Of a stretch of DNA of 64,000 nt, positions 49,090 to 57,745 are shown one piece after another (the stretch's first letter is position 1; the number at the start of each line of letters is the position of its first letter). The notes below the pieces were generated by a model, which saw nothing but the letters and a program-made list of their open reading frames with translations, made no database searches and was not told where the DNA came from. This stretch comes from Myxococcus virescens (lineage in GTDB: Bacteria; Myxococcota; Myxococcia; Myxococcales; Myxococcaceae), in contig NZ_FNAJ01000021.1 of NCBI RefSeq assembly GCF_900101905.1, positions 61,975 to 125,974 of the forward strand. Direction: 5' to 3'. The translations under genes were made by a program, and so were the position numbers.

Positions 49090-50181
49090 ATGCTGGTCCA
49101 GCCCCTCCGCTCTCCCGATCTCCGCCGTGCGCCCACATCGGACGTCACCGCCGAGCCCAAGGTCGCGGTCCTGCTGAACGCCAACGCCCGGAAGGTCGAC
49201 GCTCGGGTGGTGAAGTCCCTGTCCCACGTGGTGCCGGAGCAGGACCTGTTCCTCTCCCGCTCGCCGCTGGACGCCCGCCGCATCATCCAGACGGTGCTGG
49301 AGCGTGGCTACCCCATGTTGTTCACGGGCGGCGGTGACGGCACCTTCATGGGCTTCGTGAACGAGGTCCTCCATCAAGTGGGTCCGCGCGGCCGTTTCGC
49401 GGGGAAGACGGCGCCTCGCTTCGGCATCCTCAAGCTGGGCACCGGCAATGGCCTGGCCGCCTACGTCAACGCCTCCGGCACCCGGAGCGACGGCATCCTC
49501 AATGACGTGCTGCGCGCCCGCACGGGCGAGGTTCCGGGCTACCGCCCCATGGACCTGCTGATGGTGGACGGGCAGCGCGCGCCCTTCGCCGGGCTGGGCG
49601 TGGATGGCAAGGTGCTCAACGACTACATCTGGGTGAAGGAGCACCTGGGCAAGGGCTTCTTCAAGAGCGTCCTCAGCGGCAGCGGCGGGTACTTCTCCGC
49701 GGTGGCCTGCAAGACGGTGCCTCACTATCTCACCCACTCCCACTGGGTGGAGTGTGAGGTCGTCAATGGCGCCTCCGAGGCCTACCGGCTGGGGCCAGAT
49801 GGCGGCGCGATGGGCGAGCCGCTGGCCCCGGGCGCCACCCTCTTCCGCGGCCGGCTGATGATGGCGGCGGCGGGCACCATGCCCTTCTACGGTTACGGCT
49901 TCCGCATGTTCCCCTTCGCGGGTCAGCGCCCGGGCTTCATGCAGCTGCGACTGGGGCAGGTGACGCCCACGCAGGTGCTCACCCACCTGCCCAAGCTATG
50001 GAACGGCCGCTGGTTCCCCGAAGGCCTGATGGACTTCCACGCCCGCGAGGTCACCATCCGCTTCGCCAACCCCATGCCCTTCCAAGTGGGTGGCGACGCG
50101 GCCGGCTACCGCGAGCAGGTCACCATGTCCGTGGCTCCGGAGTCCGTCGAACTGGTGGACTTCACCGGCGCGATGAACTGA
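49090..50181 (+). CDS. Diacylglycerol/lipid kinase-family protein
   Basis: 363 residues. The DAGK catalytic signature is clear: VLLNANARKVD near residue 30, LFTGGGDGTFMGFVNEVL (about 77-94) and LGTGNGLAAYV near 118. The C-terminal half has the typical beta-sandwich and ends with VTIRFANPMPFQVGGDAAG. Members phosphorylate diacylglycerol, sphingosine-like lipids or related substrates. Substrate not determined. It is divergent from dnaK and followed by a convergent methyltransferase gene. Confidence 0.88.
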   Translation: MLVQPLRSPDLRRAPTSDVTAEPKVAVLLNANARKVDARVVKSLSHVVPEQDLFLSRSPLDARRIIQTVLERGYPMLFTGGGDGTFMGFVNEVLHQVGPRGRFAGKTAPRFGILKLGTGNGLAAYVNASGTRSDGILNDVLRARTGEVPGYRPMDLLMVDGQRAPFAGLGVDGKVLNDYIWVKEHLGKGFFKSVLSGSGGYFSAVACKTVPHYLTHSHWVECEVVNGASEAYRLGPDGGAMGEPLAPGATLFRGRLMMAAAGTMPFYGYGFRMFPFAGQRPGFMQLRLGQVTPTQVLTHLPKLWNGRWFPEGLMDFHAREVTIRFANPMPFQVGGDAAGYREQVTMSVAPESVELVDFTGAMN

Positions 50182-50205
50182 GCGCCCGCCGGGTGCCGCT
50201 CCTGG

Positions 50206-50967
50206 CTACCCGCGGTCGCGGGACGCTGGGGGCTTCTCGCCCTGCTCCTTGCGGCGGCCCACCACGAAGGCGTAGCTGACGCTGGCCTTGCCGTTGCTCT
50301 CGCGGTGCAGCGCCAGCTCCTCACGGAGCGCGGCGGGCTGCGAGCCAGGGACGGACGACAGGAACGTCTCGATGTCCCGGTAGTGCGCGTCCAGCTCCGC
50401 GTCATGGAGCGATTCGGCGGACTCGGGCTCGTAGCCGGCGCCCTCCACCACCTGCAGCAGCTCGCGCGGCAGCAGCAGCGGCCCGGCGACGCGGCGCTCC
50501 CAAAAGTCGATCGCCGCCTTGGGAGCAAAGCGCCCCACCCGCGCGGGGAACGTGAAGCCCAGCCGCCCGCGCTTCGACAGCAGATCGCGCATGTTCGCCA
50601 GCGTGGCCTTCAACGGGTAGAGCACACGGCCCTGGATGAGGATGCCGTTGAACTCCCCGTCGGCCAGGCCCAGCGCGTCCAGCGACACGCGGCGGACTTC
50701 AATCTGCTCCGCCAGCCCCTGCGCCCGCACGCGCTCACGCACCGGGTTGAGGAGGGCGTCGTCGGTGTCGGCCGCGACGACGGTACAGCCCATCTCCCGG
50801 GCCAACAGCAGCGCGGCGCTTCCATCGGGACCACAGCCGAGCACCAGCACGCGCGAGCCGGGCTCCAGCTGGGCCACCTTCGCGAAGCGCCGCGTTGCGT
50901 CATCCGAGCTGAAGGCGCGCCGGACATCCGCGGGGTGATACAGCGGGAAGGGCTCAGGCGGGCTCAT
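50206..50967 (-). CDS. Class I SAM-dependent methyltransferase
   Basis: 253 residues. The Rossmann SAM-binding motif I reads VLVLGCGPDGSAALLLA (about 39-55), followed by the acidic VVAADTDDAL and motif-IV-like FNGILIQGRVLYPL. There is no substrate-specific domain that I recognise. It is probably a small-molecule methyltransferase acting in the cytoplasm. It lies 48 bases upstream... downstream of nothing obvious; the DUF493 gene lies upstream on the same strand, so co-transcription is possible. Confidence 0.82.
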   Translation of the reverse strand: MSPPEPFPLYHPADVRRAFSSDDATRRFAKVAQLEPGSRVLVLGCGPDGSAALLLAREMGCTVVAADTDDALLNPVRERVRAQGLAEQIEVRRVSLDALGLADGEFNGILIQGRVLYPLKATLANMRDLLSKRGRLGFTFPARVGRFAPKAAIDFWERRVAGPLLLPRELLQVVEGAGYEPESAESLHDAELDAHYRDIETFLSSVPGSQPAALREELALHRESNGKASVSYAFVVGRRKEQGEKPPASRDRG

Positions 50968-51014
50968 GGATCCCCATATACCCGCCTCCTCCAGAGACTT
51001 CCAGCCACGGCCCC

Positions 51015-51320
51015 CTACAAGTAGTAGATGACCCGCTCGTCCTTGTGGAGCCCATCGTAGATGGCGCGCCGCTGCTCCTCGGACAGCAGGTACACGGACA
51101 CGCTCAGGGAGACGTACTTGCCCTTGCTGCTGGGTTGCTCGTGGATGGAGTCCGGCGAGAGCTCCGTGCCCAGGAACCGCTTGAACAGCTCACGGACATG
51201 CTCCACGAAGCCGGCCCCCTGCGCGCCCATCACCTTGAAGGTGTAGACGGAGGGGTACTCGATGAGGGGCTTCTTCTCCCCGTCGCCGGTGGGAGGACTT
51301 CCTGCGTCTTCCTTCGTCAT
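51015..51320 (-). CDS. DUF493 (YbeD-like) family protein
   Basis: 101 residues. After a 15-residue acidic lead the ACT-like DUF493 fold is evident: IEYPSVYTFKVMGAQGAGFVEHVRELF, KGKYVSLSVSVYLLSEEQRRAIYDGLHKDERVIYYL. In enterobacteria YbeD lies near lipoic acid genes and its role is unknown. The start is 15 bases downstream of the phoH-type stop, so the two are probably one transcript. Confidence 0.88.
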   Translation of the reverse strand: MTKEDAGSPPTGDGEKKPLIEYPSVYTFKVMGAQGAGFVEHVRELFKRFLGTELSPDSIHEQPSSKGKYVSLSVSVYLLSEEQRRAIYDGLHKDERVIYYL

Positions 51321-51335
51321 GTCTCGTACCAGAGG

Positions 51336-52655
51336 CTACAGCAGGTTGGCGGCGAGCTCGGCCAGGGCGCTGCGCTCACCCTTGGACATGGTGATGTGCG
51401 CCGCGATCTTCTCGCTCTTGAAGCGGTTGACCACGTGGACCAGGCCATTGTTCGTCGCGTCCACGTACGGGTTGTCGATCTGGAACGGGTCTCCCGTGAG
51501 GATGATCTTCGTGTTGTCGCCCACGCGGGTGATGATGGTCTTCACCTCGTGCGGCGTGAGGTTCTGGGCCTCGTCCACGATGATGAACTGGTTGGGCAGG
51601 CTGCGGCCACGGATGTACGTGAGCGGCTCGATCTCCATCAGCCCCAGGTCCAGCAGTTCGTGGTAGCCGCGCCCGGCCTTCTTGTCCGCGCGGCTGAGGT
51701 TCATCAGGAACTCCACGTTGTCGAAGATGGGCTGCATCCAGGGGTTCAGCTTCTCCTCGACGCTGCCGGGCAGATACCCGATGTCCCGGCCCAACGGGAA
51801 GATGGGACGGCTGACCAGCAGCTTCTGGTAGAGCCCCTCCTCCGTCACCTTCTGCAGGCCCGCGGCGATGGCCAGCAGCGTCTTGCCCGTGCCCGCCTTG
51901 CCGACGATGGTGACCAGCTTGACGTCGTCGTTGAGCAGCAGGTCCAGGCAGAAGGCCTGCTCCATGTTGCGCGGGCGGACGCCCCACGTCCCGTCCTTGA
52001 TCTGCCGCACCAGGGGCACCAGGCGGCCCTTGGACCCGTTGTAGCGGCCCATGGCGGTGTGGGACGGGTTCGTCTCGTCCTTGAGGAGCACCACCTGGTT
52101 GGCGAACAGGGACTCGGCGTCCGGCAGCTCCACCTCGGCGCCCTGGCGGTACATCTGGTCCACCAGGTCCTTGGGGACCAGCCGCTCGGCGAAGCCGGTG
52201 TACAGCTCCGTGATTTCCACCCGCTCGGTGTCGTAGTCCTGGGCGATGAGGCCCAGGGCGTCGGCGCGGATGCGGAGGTTGGTGTCCTTGGTGATGAAGA
52301 CGGCCTGCGTGTCCGGCTCCGCCTCCATCAGGTCGAGCGCCACCCCGAGGATGCGGTTGTCCATCAGGTTGCTGTCCGCCATCGACGGAGGCAGCGCGCG
52401 TTCGGTGAAGCTCACCCGCAACAAGCCACCGTGCGGCAGAGGCACCCCTTCCTTCAGGGAGCCCTCGGCGCGGAACGAATCCAGGTAGCGCGCCACCAGG
52501 CGCGCGTTGCGGCCCAGCTCGGAGAGATCGCGCTTGAACTGGTCGATCTCCTCGATGACGTAGATGGGGATGATGACGTTGTTGTCTTTGAAGCCGTAGA
52601 TGCTGCGGGGATCGTGAAGAAGGACGTTGGTGTCGAGAATGAAGTTCTTACGCAT
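51336..52655 (-). CDS. PIN domain-PhoH ATPase fusion (YlaK/PhoH2-like)
   Basis: 439 residues. An N-terminal PIN nuclease-like domain (about 1-150) starts KNFILDTNVLLHDPRSI with the first acidic residue and has ITKDTNLRIRADALG with later Asp residues. A PhoH-type RNA helicase/ATPase follows (about 220-430), with Walker A VGKAGTGKTLLA and Walker B FIIVDEAQNLTPHEVKTIITRVG. PhoH2-like fusions act as sequence-specific RNA unwinding/cleaving enzymes, usually with an antitoxin-like partner. No small partner gene is seen here, so it is more likely the housekeeping version. Confidence 0.93.
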   Translation of the reverse strand: MRKNFILDTNVLLHDPRSIYGFKDNNVIIPIYVIEEIDQFKRDLSELGRNARLVARYLDSFRAEGSLKEGVPLPHGGLLRVSFTERALPPSMADSNLMDNRILGVALDLMEAEPDTQAVFITKDTNLRIRADALGLIAQDYDTERVEITELYTGFAERLVPKDLVDQMYRQGAEVELPDAESLFANQVVLLKDETNPSHTAMGRYNGSKGRLVPLVRQIKDGTWGVRPRNMEQAFCLDLLLNDDVKLVTIVGKAGTGKTLLAIAAGLQKVTEEGLYQKLLVSRPIFPLGRDIGYLPGSVEEKLNPWMQPIFDNVEFLMNLSRADKKAGRGYHELLDLGLMEIEPLTYIRGRSLPNQFIIVDEAQNLTPHEVKTIITRVGDNTKIILTGDPFQIDNPYVDATNNGLVHVVNRFKSEKIAAHITMSKGERSALAELAANLL

Positions 52656-52880
52656 CGTGGGTTGCGCGACCTGAAGGTTCGGCTGCGACCGCGAGGGACC
52701 GTGCGACGGTGAGTCTCCTGACCACTATAGGCACCGGCGTCAGGGGAAACAGCCTGCTTGTCGCCAGGACGTGCGGCTGTCCGAAACCCCACGCCCCAGA
52801 CGCCGGGGATGACGGCGGTCCGCATGGCGCCTTTCGGTGAGTCACCATGGATCAACCCTGTAGCACGAGCGGCCGTCCGT

Positions 52881-53828
52881 TCAGTGCGCCACGACAGGTG
52901 CGAGCGGATCATATCCGAGCAGCTCCGCCACCCGCTCGGGCGGCGGCCCCGGGGGCATCCGCTCCCAGGGAAAACGCCGCTGGAGCGTCTCCTCATCGAG
53001 CGTGAGCTGCCGCCGGGCATCCAGTTGGAGCGCGTCATCCCACGTGTTCGCATCGAAGTGCAGCCCCAGCCGCGAGCTCAGCGGAGACACCATGGGCGAA
53101 GGCTTGAAGGCCACGGCCTCTCCGTGCTCGTCGCGCATGCAGTGCAGCTCCACCGCCCACGCATGGAGCCAGCGCGGCAGGTGCCGCCCCGCCTGACGAA
53201 GCGCGAGGAAGCGGCCCTGCGCGGCGCCATCCACGAAGAGGAAGCGGCGGTCATAGACGCAGGCGGCGGCGAAGGTGGACGGCGTGAGGGCCAAGGCCTC
53301 GGTGCCGATACGGCGGGCCATCAGCAGGAGCACGTCCAGGATGTGGCCGGCGAGCTTGAGCCCGGGGTGGTTCTGCCCGGGCAGCGGCGGCCGGTTCCAG
53401 TCGAAGGCGCGCCCCGGGTTCTGGAGCAACAGCGAGTCCAGGTACAGCAGCGGCGTGGCGGCGAGCGCGTCACCGAGCCCCACCTCCGCACCGGTCGTCC
53501 GCCGCAGGTCCAGGTCCGCCACGGGGACGTAGAACCGCCTGCTCCACAGGATGATGCGCGGCCGGTACGGGTCCGTGCACACAACGCGAAGCTCCAGCGG
53601 CCCCACCCGCTCCTCGACGCGCTGGAACAGCCCGTAGGCACGCAGGGCCCGCTCCAGCCCCTGGGGGCTGTAGGTGCCGAAGACGAGGTCCCCGCGGGAG
53701 GCTTCGGCGCTGCCCAGCCCCAGGTCTTCGAGGGTCATCCCCGCGCTTTCGGAAACGGCCAGGTCCGGCCCGCTCAGCGCCTGATAGATGCGACGGTAGC
53801 GGGGGTTGATGGGCTGAATCCGAGGCAT
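52881..53828 (-). CDS. Conserved protein of unknown function
   Basis: 315 residues from the ATG at 53828, with AGGTGG 6 bases upstream. No membrane helix or signal peptide. An N-terminal alpha/beta half holds RGDLVFGTYSPQGLERALRAYGLF and LRVVCTDPYRPRIILWSRRFYVPVADLDL. A second half has LPGQNHPGLKLAGHILDVLLLMARRIGTEALALTPSTFA, a pattern that might be a nucleotide- or acyl-binding fold. I do not recognise the family. It starts 9 bases after greB, so the two genes are probably co-transcribed. Confidence 0.75.
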   Translation of the reverse strand: MPRIQPINPRYRRIYQALSGPDLAVSESAGMTLEDLGLGSAEASRGDLVFGTYSPQGLERALRAYGLFQRVEERVGPLELRVVCTDPYRPRIILWSRRFYVPVADLDLRRTTGAEVGLGDALAATPLLYLDSLLLQNPGRAFDWNRPPLPGQNHPGLKLAGHILDVLLLMARRIGTEALALTPSTFAAACVYDRRFLFVDGAAQGRFLALRQAGRHLPRWLHAWAVELHCMRDEHGEAVAFKPSPMVSPLSSRLGLHFDANTWDDALQLDARRQLTLDEETLQRRFPWERMPPGPPPERVAELLGYDPLAPVVAH

Positions 53829-53837
53829 GGCTTCCAC

Positions 53838-54368
53838 CTATTCGTAGCGGATGTCCACCACCGTGAGTTCGATGTCCCCGCGTGGCCGCCGCACCTCGAC
53901 CGAGTCCCCCACGGCCTTGCGAAGGAGCGCCCGCCCCATGGGGGATTCGACGCTGATGCGCCCGCCCGAGGCGTCAATCTCGTCGGAACCGACGATCTGA
54001 TAGGTGCTGCGGCCGCCGTCCTCATCCTCCAGGCTCACCGTCGCCCCGAAGAAGACGCGGGAGCGGTCGGTCTGCTCGGCGGGCGTGACGATGGTGGCGG
54101 TGTCCAGGCGCTTCTGGAGGAAACGGAGGCGGCGGTCGATTTCGCGCAGGCGCTTCTTCCCGTAGATGTACTCGGCGTTCTCGGAGCGGTCGCCCTGCGC
54201 GGCGGCAGCGGAGACCTCGGCCGTCACCTTGGGGCGCTCCTCGTTGAGAAGGTGGACGAGCTCGCGGTGCAGGCGCTCGGCGCCCGCCCGGGTGAGGTAG
54301 CGGCGGAACGGGGCCCGCTCGGCGTCGTCCTCGGTCTCCTGTTCATCCGGATGTACGTCCTGGGACAT
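53838..54368 (-). CDS. greB: Transcript cleavage factor GreB
   Basis: 176 residues from the ATG at 54368 with CAGGA upstream. An N-terminal coiled coil (RYLTRAGAERLHRELVHLLNEERPKVTAEVSAAAAQGDRSENAEYIYGKKRLREIDRRLRFLQKRL read over about 21-85) contains the GDxSENAEY acidic tip that works in the RNA polymerase secondary channel. The YIYGKKRLREIDRR spelling is GreB rather than GreA. The C-terminal FKBP-like domain holds SPMGRALLRKAVGDSVEV. It rescues backtracked RNA polymerase. Confidence 0.93.
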   Translation of the reverse strand: MSQDVHPDEQETEDDAERAPFRRYLTRAGAERLHRELVHLLNEERPKVTAEVSAAAAQGDRSENAEYIYGKKRLREIDRRLRFLQKRLDTATIVTPAEQTDRSRVFFGATVSLEDEDGGRSTYQIVGSDEIDASGGRISVESPMGRALLRKAVGDSVEVRRPRGDIELTVVDIRYE

Positions 54369-54560
54369 GGTTCCTGTATATCGCCACGGGGTGACACGCG
54401 GCGAAGGGCGCTGGCCCTGACGTTCACCGGAAAGCGGTCGGAGCGCTGTCAGAAACAGCTCCATGCGCTCGCCAGTGGAAAGCGTCGCCGAGTGCTGGTA
54501 GGAAGCGCCTGCCCCGGGGGCTTCCGGGGTGGTGGCGAAAAATTTAAAAAAGAATAGTGC

Positions 54561-54633
<73 letters not shown>

Positions 54634-54656
54634 TGCAGTTGAAGTGAAGGTGTGCT

Positions 54657-54729
54657 GTCCCCGTCGTCTAGAGGCCCAGGACGCTGGCCTTTCAAGCCGG
54701 TAACACGGGTTCGAATCCCGTCGGGGACA
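54657..54729 (+). tRNA. tRNA-Glu (anticodon TTC)
   Basis: Acceptor stem GTCCCCG/CGGGGAC, D arm with GTCTAGAGGCCCAGGAC, anticodon loop CTTTCAA (anticodon TTC), variable loop GTAAC and T arm ACGGG-TTCGAAT-CCCGT. No encoded CCA. It is followed 12 bases later by a strong terminator, so the Lys-Glu pair forms one transcript. Confidence 0.95.
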
Positions 54730-54741
54730 CTGTAAAAACGC

Positions 54742-54782
54742 GGGGTTGGACGGGTCAAACCGTCCAACCCCGTTCGTTTTTT
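54742..54782 (+). terminator. Rho-independent terminator of the tRNA operon
   Basis: GGGGTTGGACGG (54742-54753) pairs perfectly over 12 bases with CCGTCCAACCCC (54760-54771), loop GTCAAA, followed by GTTCG and a run of six T. It marks the border between the core chromosome and the accessory island. Confidence 0.93.
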
Positions 54783-54863
54783 GGCCGCTCCCTGTTGTTC
54801 CTTCAGGGACCAACGCAGCCTGTTTCCCGACTGCGTCGACCGGCTCAGAAGCACATCAATCAC

Positions 54864-55386
54864 GCCGTCGTCACATCATCCGGCTTGCGCTTGCCGCGAC
54901 CACGAGGCGGCAGGGTCGCCATCGAATCCAGCGCCGCTTCTGCCTGAGCAGCCCGAGACTTCAGCTCAGTTGCGGCATCGGCCTTCGCGAAAGTACCGCC
55001 AAGCCAGGCCGTCAGGTCGGCCGCCCCCCCCTCGCCGACTGGTAACGCTCCCGAAGGGCAACCTGAAGTAGCCGGTTCAGCGTCACTCCCAGGCCCTGGG
55101 GGAGTCCTTCGGTCATCGCGTCTACGTCCGCAGCCGTCAGGGTGGCCGCGCGCCAAATCGCGTCGGACACCAACGGCGGCGCTCCTATGAGCGTAGCCCG
55201 CTTGATTGCCCGAACTACCCGCCGACGCTTCTTCATGGGTAACGAGCCCATGACTTCGGGCGTGGTGTCGTCCGGGCAAAAGAGCAGGTTCTTCCCCGTC
55301 GCCAGTTCGAGCAGCACGACGCCCAGCGTGAAGAGGTCGGAGCGCGCGTCGACGCTCCCTCCGAGCAGCATTTCCGGTGACGGCAT
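54864..55386 (-). pseudogene. Truncated and frameshifted Ser/Thr protein kinase remnant
   Basis: The frame begins MPSPEMLLGGSVDARSDLFTLGVVLLELATGKN, which is kinase subdomains VIII-IX. The ATP-binding and catalytic loops are absent, so the N-terminal half is missing. The frame breaks at a run of eight G (minus strand, 55023-55033). One inserted base would restore reading into ADLTAWLGGTFAKADAATELKSRAA, a plausible kinase tail. The 5' end abuts the hairpin after the neighbouring lipoprotein gene. It is an inactive leftover of a myxobacterial kinase. The homopolymer could also hide a sequencing error, but the truncation stands. Confidence 0.7.
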
Positions 55387-55436
55387 GCTGGGCTCTTTCG
55401 TCCCCCTGGCCCGCCTCGCTTCTTCAGGGGGCGGGC

Positions 55437-56141
55437 TTATTCAGGCTTCAAATTGAAGCTGTGGACCCATCCCTTCCGCTTCGGCTTGCTGGCCGTCTCC
55501 ACCTCGTAGCGCACACCAACCTTGCCGAAGTCCTCATGCCCGACCACGACCACAGGCACGCCGGGCTTCAACTCCGCAAGGATGTCCTCTTCGAGCCACT
55601 GGTTTGCCTTCCGTGACAGGCTGATGGTGTTCGAGAACTCAGAGGAAAGAACGAGCGTGGCACGCGCCCCCTTGGCAAGCACCTCCACGGTCCGGAAGTA
55701 GTGCTCCTCGAAGCTGATCTTCGCCTGCCACGCGGAAAGCGGGACGGCCGGATCGGCTTCCCCCCACTGCCCGCCGGGAGCGAACTCGCCAAGCGCCGCG
55801 TCGGCGCCCATGTTCAATCGCTCCGACGCGTACGCGCCCACACTGACGGCTCCGAGCCTCACGGGTGCGCTCTCGTAGAAGTGCAGGAGCGCGTGCCGGA
55901 CGTTCTGCTCGAGTTCCTCCCGCGTAAGCCCACGAGGCACGCGCACCCGCACGACCAGGCGTGGAACCCCCGCAATGTCGGGGCGCTCCATGTCTATGAG
56001 TTCGTAGCGGGGAGTGAAACCGGGCTTGCCCCCCAACACCTCCGCGGCTGTGGGTTGCTTCGCAAGTTCCTTCGGCTCGGGTGAACTGCAACTGCAGCCG
56101 GACAGAACTGCAAGGGACAACGCAGCAGCCATCAGCCTCAT
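55437..56141 (-). CDS. Lipoprotein of unknown function
   Basis: 234 residues from the ATG at 56141; a GTG two codons earlier is possible. Lipobox LAVLSGCSCSS gives a lipidated Cys near residue 16. The mature part is soluble and acidic-basic mixed, with LVVRVRVPRGLTREELEQNVRHALLHFYESAP and WQAKISFEEHYFRTVEVLAKG. I do not recognise a family. A hairpin GCCCGCC...GGCGGGC follows the stop. Its codon use is less GC-biased than the core genes, and it sits between kinase and transposase remnants. It appears intact. Confidence 0.7.
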   Translation of the reverse strand: MRLMAAALSLAVLSGCSCSSPEPKELAKQPTAAEVLGGKPGFTPRYELIDMERPDIAGVPRLVVRVRVPRGLTREELEQNVRHALLHFYESAPVRLGAVSVGAYASERLNMGADAALGEFAPGGQWGEADPAVPLSAWQAKISFEEHYFRTVEVLAKGARATLVLSSEFSNTISLSRKANQWLEEDILAELKPGVPVVVVGHEDFGKVGVRYEVETASKPKRKGWVHSFNLKPE

Positions 56142-56282
56142 GAGCACCCACCCTTTCGAGCGGGAAGCTACTGGGATGCAACCTGGTGATTCAACCGCGC
56201 CTCAGACGGAAATCCGGACCGTCTTGCTTTCCGGCGCCCGCCATACCTACCGAGGGTGATGGACACCAGCGGCCAACTTCAC

Positions 56283-57100
56283 TGCAACGGGTATTGGCCT
56301 CAGGACTGAAGCCGGCGTGGGTGGTGGTGGACGAAGTCTACGGGCGTGACAACATGTTGCGACGCATCCTGGAGGAATTGCGCCAGCCCTATGTGCTGAC
56401 GGTGGCGGCCAATACGCACGTCTCGCAGGGCTTCTGCCAGGTGAAGCCAGGAGACATGGTGCAACTCGTCCCTCCCACAGGCTGGTCCATCTCTCAGCGG
56501 GCCCGGGGAGCAAGGGCCCACGCCTCTATGACTGGGCACGAATGCGTCTCAACCGGCACCTGGGCCTATCGAGGTGGCTTCTATTTCGTCGCAGCCTCGT
56601 GGACGGGAAGATGGCTTTCTACATTGCCCACGCACGGCGCAACGCCTCGCTGGCCTCGCTGGTGAGAGCCGCGGGAAACCGGTGGGCCATTGAGGACGAC
56701 TTCGAGTCAGCCAAGGGCGAGGTGGGGCTGGGGGATTACGAAGTGCGTACCTGGACAGCCTGGCATCGACACATGACGCTGTGCCTCGTCGCTCACGTCT
56801 TCCTTCCCAATGCGCGGGCCATGGCCAATCTCGCACCCAAGGAGGGACTGCCCCCAAAAGCGCTCGGCCTGCCGTCGCGAAGAAACCCCATGCGGGCGTT
56901 TCTCGTCCGGCAGGGCCTTCACTGACAGCCCTCGTCCGCTACTCCGTCCAGGAGATTCGGCGCCAGCTGCTGGCCCTCTGGCGGCGCACGCTCCCGCCAG
57001 TTGCCCATGTCCTCCTGTGGAGTCGGTGGCGACGGCACCATCAAGCCGTCGCCATGCGCTGCCACTACCGAGCACGTGGCGCCAGACACAAACTGCAACT
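56283..57100 (+). pseudogene. IS701-family transposase remnant, N-truncated with two frameshifts
   Basis: Three successive frames spell out the C-terminal two-thirds of an IS701-type DDE transposase. The first (about 56283-56540) reads KPAWVVVDEVYGRDNMLRR, with the second catalytic Asp region. The second (about 56542-56925) reads RHLGLSRWLLFRRSL and NRWAIEDDFESAKGEVGLGDYEVRTW, with the catalytic Glu region. The third (about 56925-57100) reads RRQLLALWRRTLPPVAHVLLWSRWRRHHQAVAMRCHYR, the usual end. The N-terminal DNA-binding part is missing and no inverted repeats were identified. It cannot move by itself. Confidence 0.8.
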
Positions 57101-57110
57101 GCAGGACCAG

Positions 57111-57195
57111 TCGGAGCCTTCCAGAAGGCCCGCGACTTCTTCGCCTGCTTCATCGAACAGACCGAGGGCACGCCGCACAAGCTGAGCTTCGCGAC
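57111..57195 (+). repeat. Repeated gene-end fragment, copy 1 (GAFQKARDF)
   Basis: Encodes VGAFQKARDFFACFIEQTEGT and stops at 57235. It matches 57840-57921 at about 85 % with one codon deleted; the copies are 729 bases apart. Third codon positions are nearly all G/C, so it was once coding on this strand. It faces the first six-cysteine gene with 25 bases between stops. Confidence 0.65.
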
Positions 57196-57260
57196 CCACG
57201 ACTGTGTAACACCCCAGAGCGCGGCGAAGCGCTAGCGCCAACGTGCCCCCAATTTACCGC

Positions 57261-57587
57261 CTACGTTCTACATTGACTATTGCTGCACGTCCCTCTCACT
57301 GGCCGAGGGGGCGGAGTGACAATCATGTACTTAATACAAGGGGCTCCATTAGGCAGATTCACCTTAAACTTGCGTCCATCAGACGCCTTGCATTCAACCC
57401 CACCACACTTCTCAACATCTATCACCGACCAATCAGGGACAACCGTAGCGGTCTTTCCCCCCGCTGCCTTGGTACAAGCATTGTTGGCGTGCTTCGTCCA
57501 CTCAGCGTCCGCCTGGTCTTCGGCCTTGGCATCTGCCGAGAAAAAGAGAATCGAGAGCACTGCACCTACTACGACATGCATTTTCAT
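57261..57587 (-). CDS. Small secreted six-cysteine protein A
   Basis: 108 residues from the ATG at 57587, with CCAGGAG 7 bases upstream. A signal peptide (MKMHVVVGAVLSILFFSADAKA, cleavage near residue 22) precedes an 86-residue mature chain with six Cys spaced C-x22-C-x4-C-x17-C-x16-C-x4-C, which suggests three disulfides. The end reads NGAPC...RGTCSNSQC. No known family recognised. Base composition is clearly lower in GC than the core genes, so it is probably acquired. It is paralogous in pattern to the gene at 57934-58230 and shares its upstream block. Possible roles are toxin, effector or matrix protein. Confidence 0.72.
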   Translation of the reverse strand: MKMHVVVGAVLSILFFSADAKAEDQADAEWTKHANNACTKAAGGKTATVVPDWSVIDVEKCGGVECKASDGRKFKVNLPNGAPCIKYMIVTPPPRPVRGTCSNSQCRT

Positions 57588-57634
57588 TGAATCGCTCCTG
57601 GAATGACACCCGTAACACGAAGCGGAAATCATGC

Positions 57635-57659
57635 CGTTCCGCCTTCGGCAGCGTCAAGA
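57635..57659 (-). promoter_or_regulatory. Shared promoter block upstream of six-cysteine gene A
   Basis: Plus strand CGTTCCG-N8-AGCGTCAAGA, identical at 17 flanking positions to 58292-58316. On the coding strand it supplies TTGACG and GGAAC. GGAAC is followed 16 bases later by CGTG, as in ECF sigma promoters. TTGACG-N18-CATGAT (57657-57628) is a sigma-70-type alternative. The ATG lies 48 bases downstream. Confidence 0.55.
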
Positions 57660-57700
57660 CAGATAACAGGGGAAAAGAAAGCCTCTGTGGCGCATGCCAG

Positions 57701-57733
57701 TTGACGCGTCAGCCGCAGACACTGACACGTCAA
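57701..57733. repeat. 33-base palindromic element, copy 1
   Basis: TTGACGCGTCA, an 11-base spacer, then TGACACGTCAA. Each arm is near-palindromic and the whole element is an inverted repeat. The same arrangement with an 11-base spacer occurs at 58800-58832. It lies upstream of the block driving six-cysteine gene A, so operator and recombination site are both possible. Confidence 0.7.
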
Positions 57734-57745
57734 CCGGCCTCGCTA

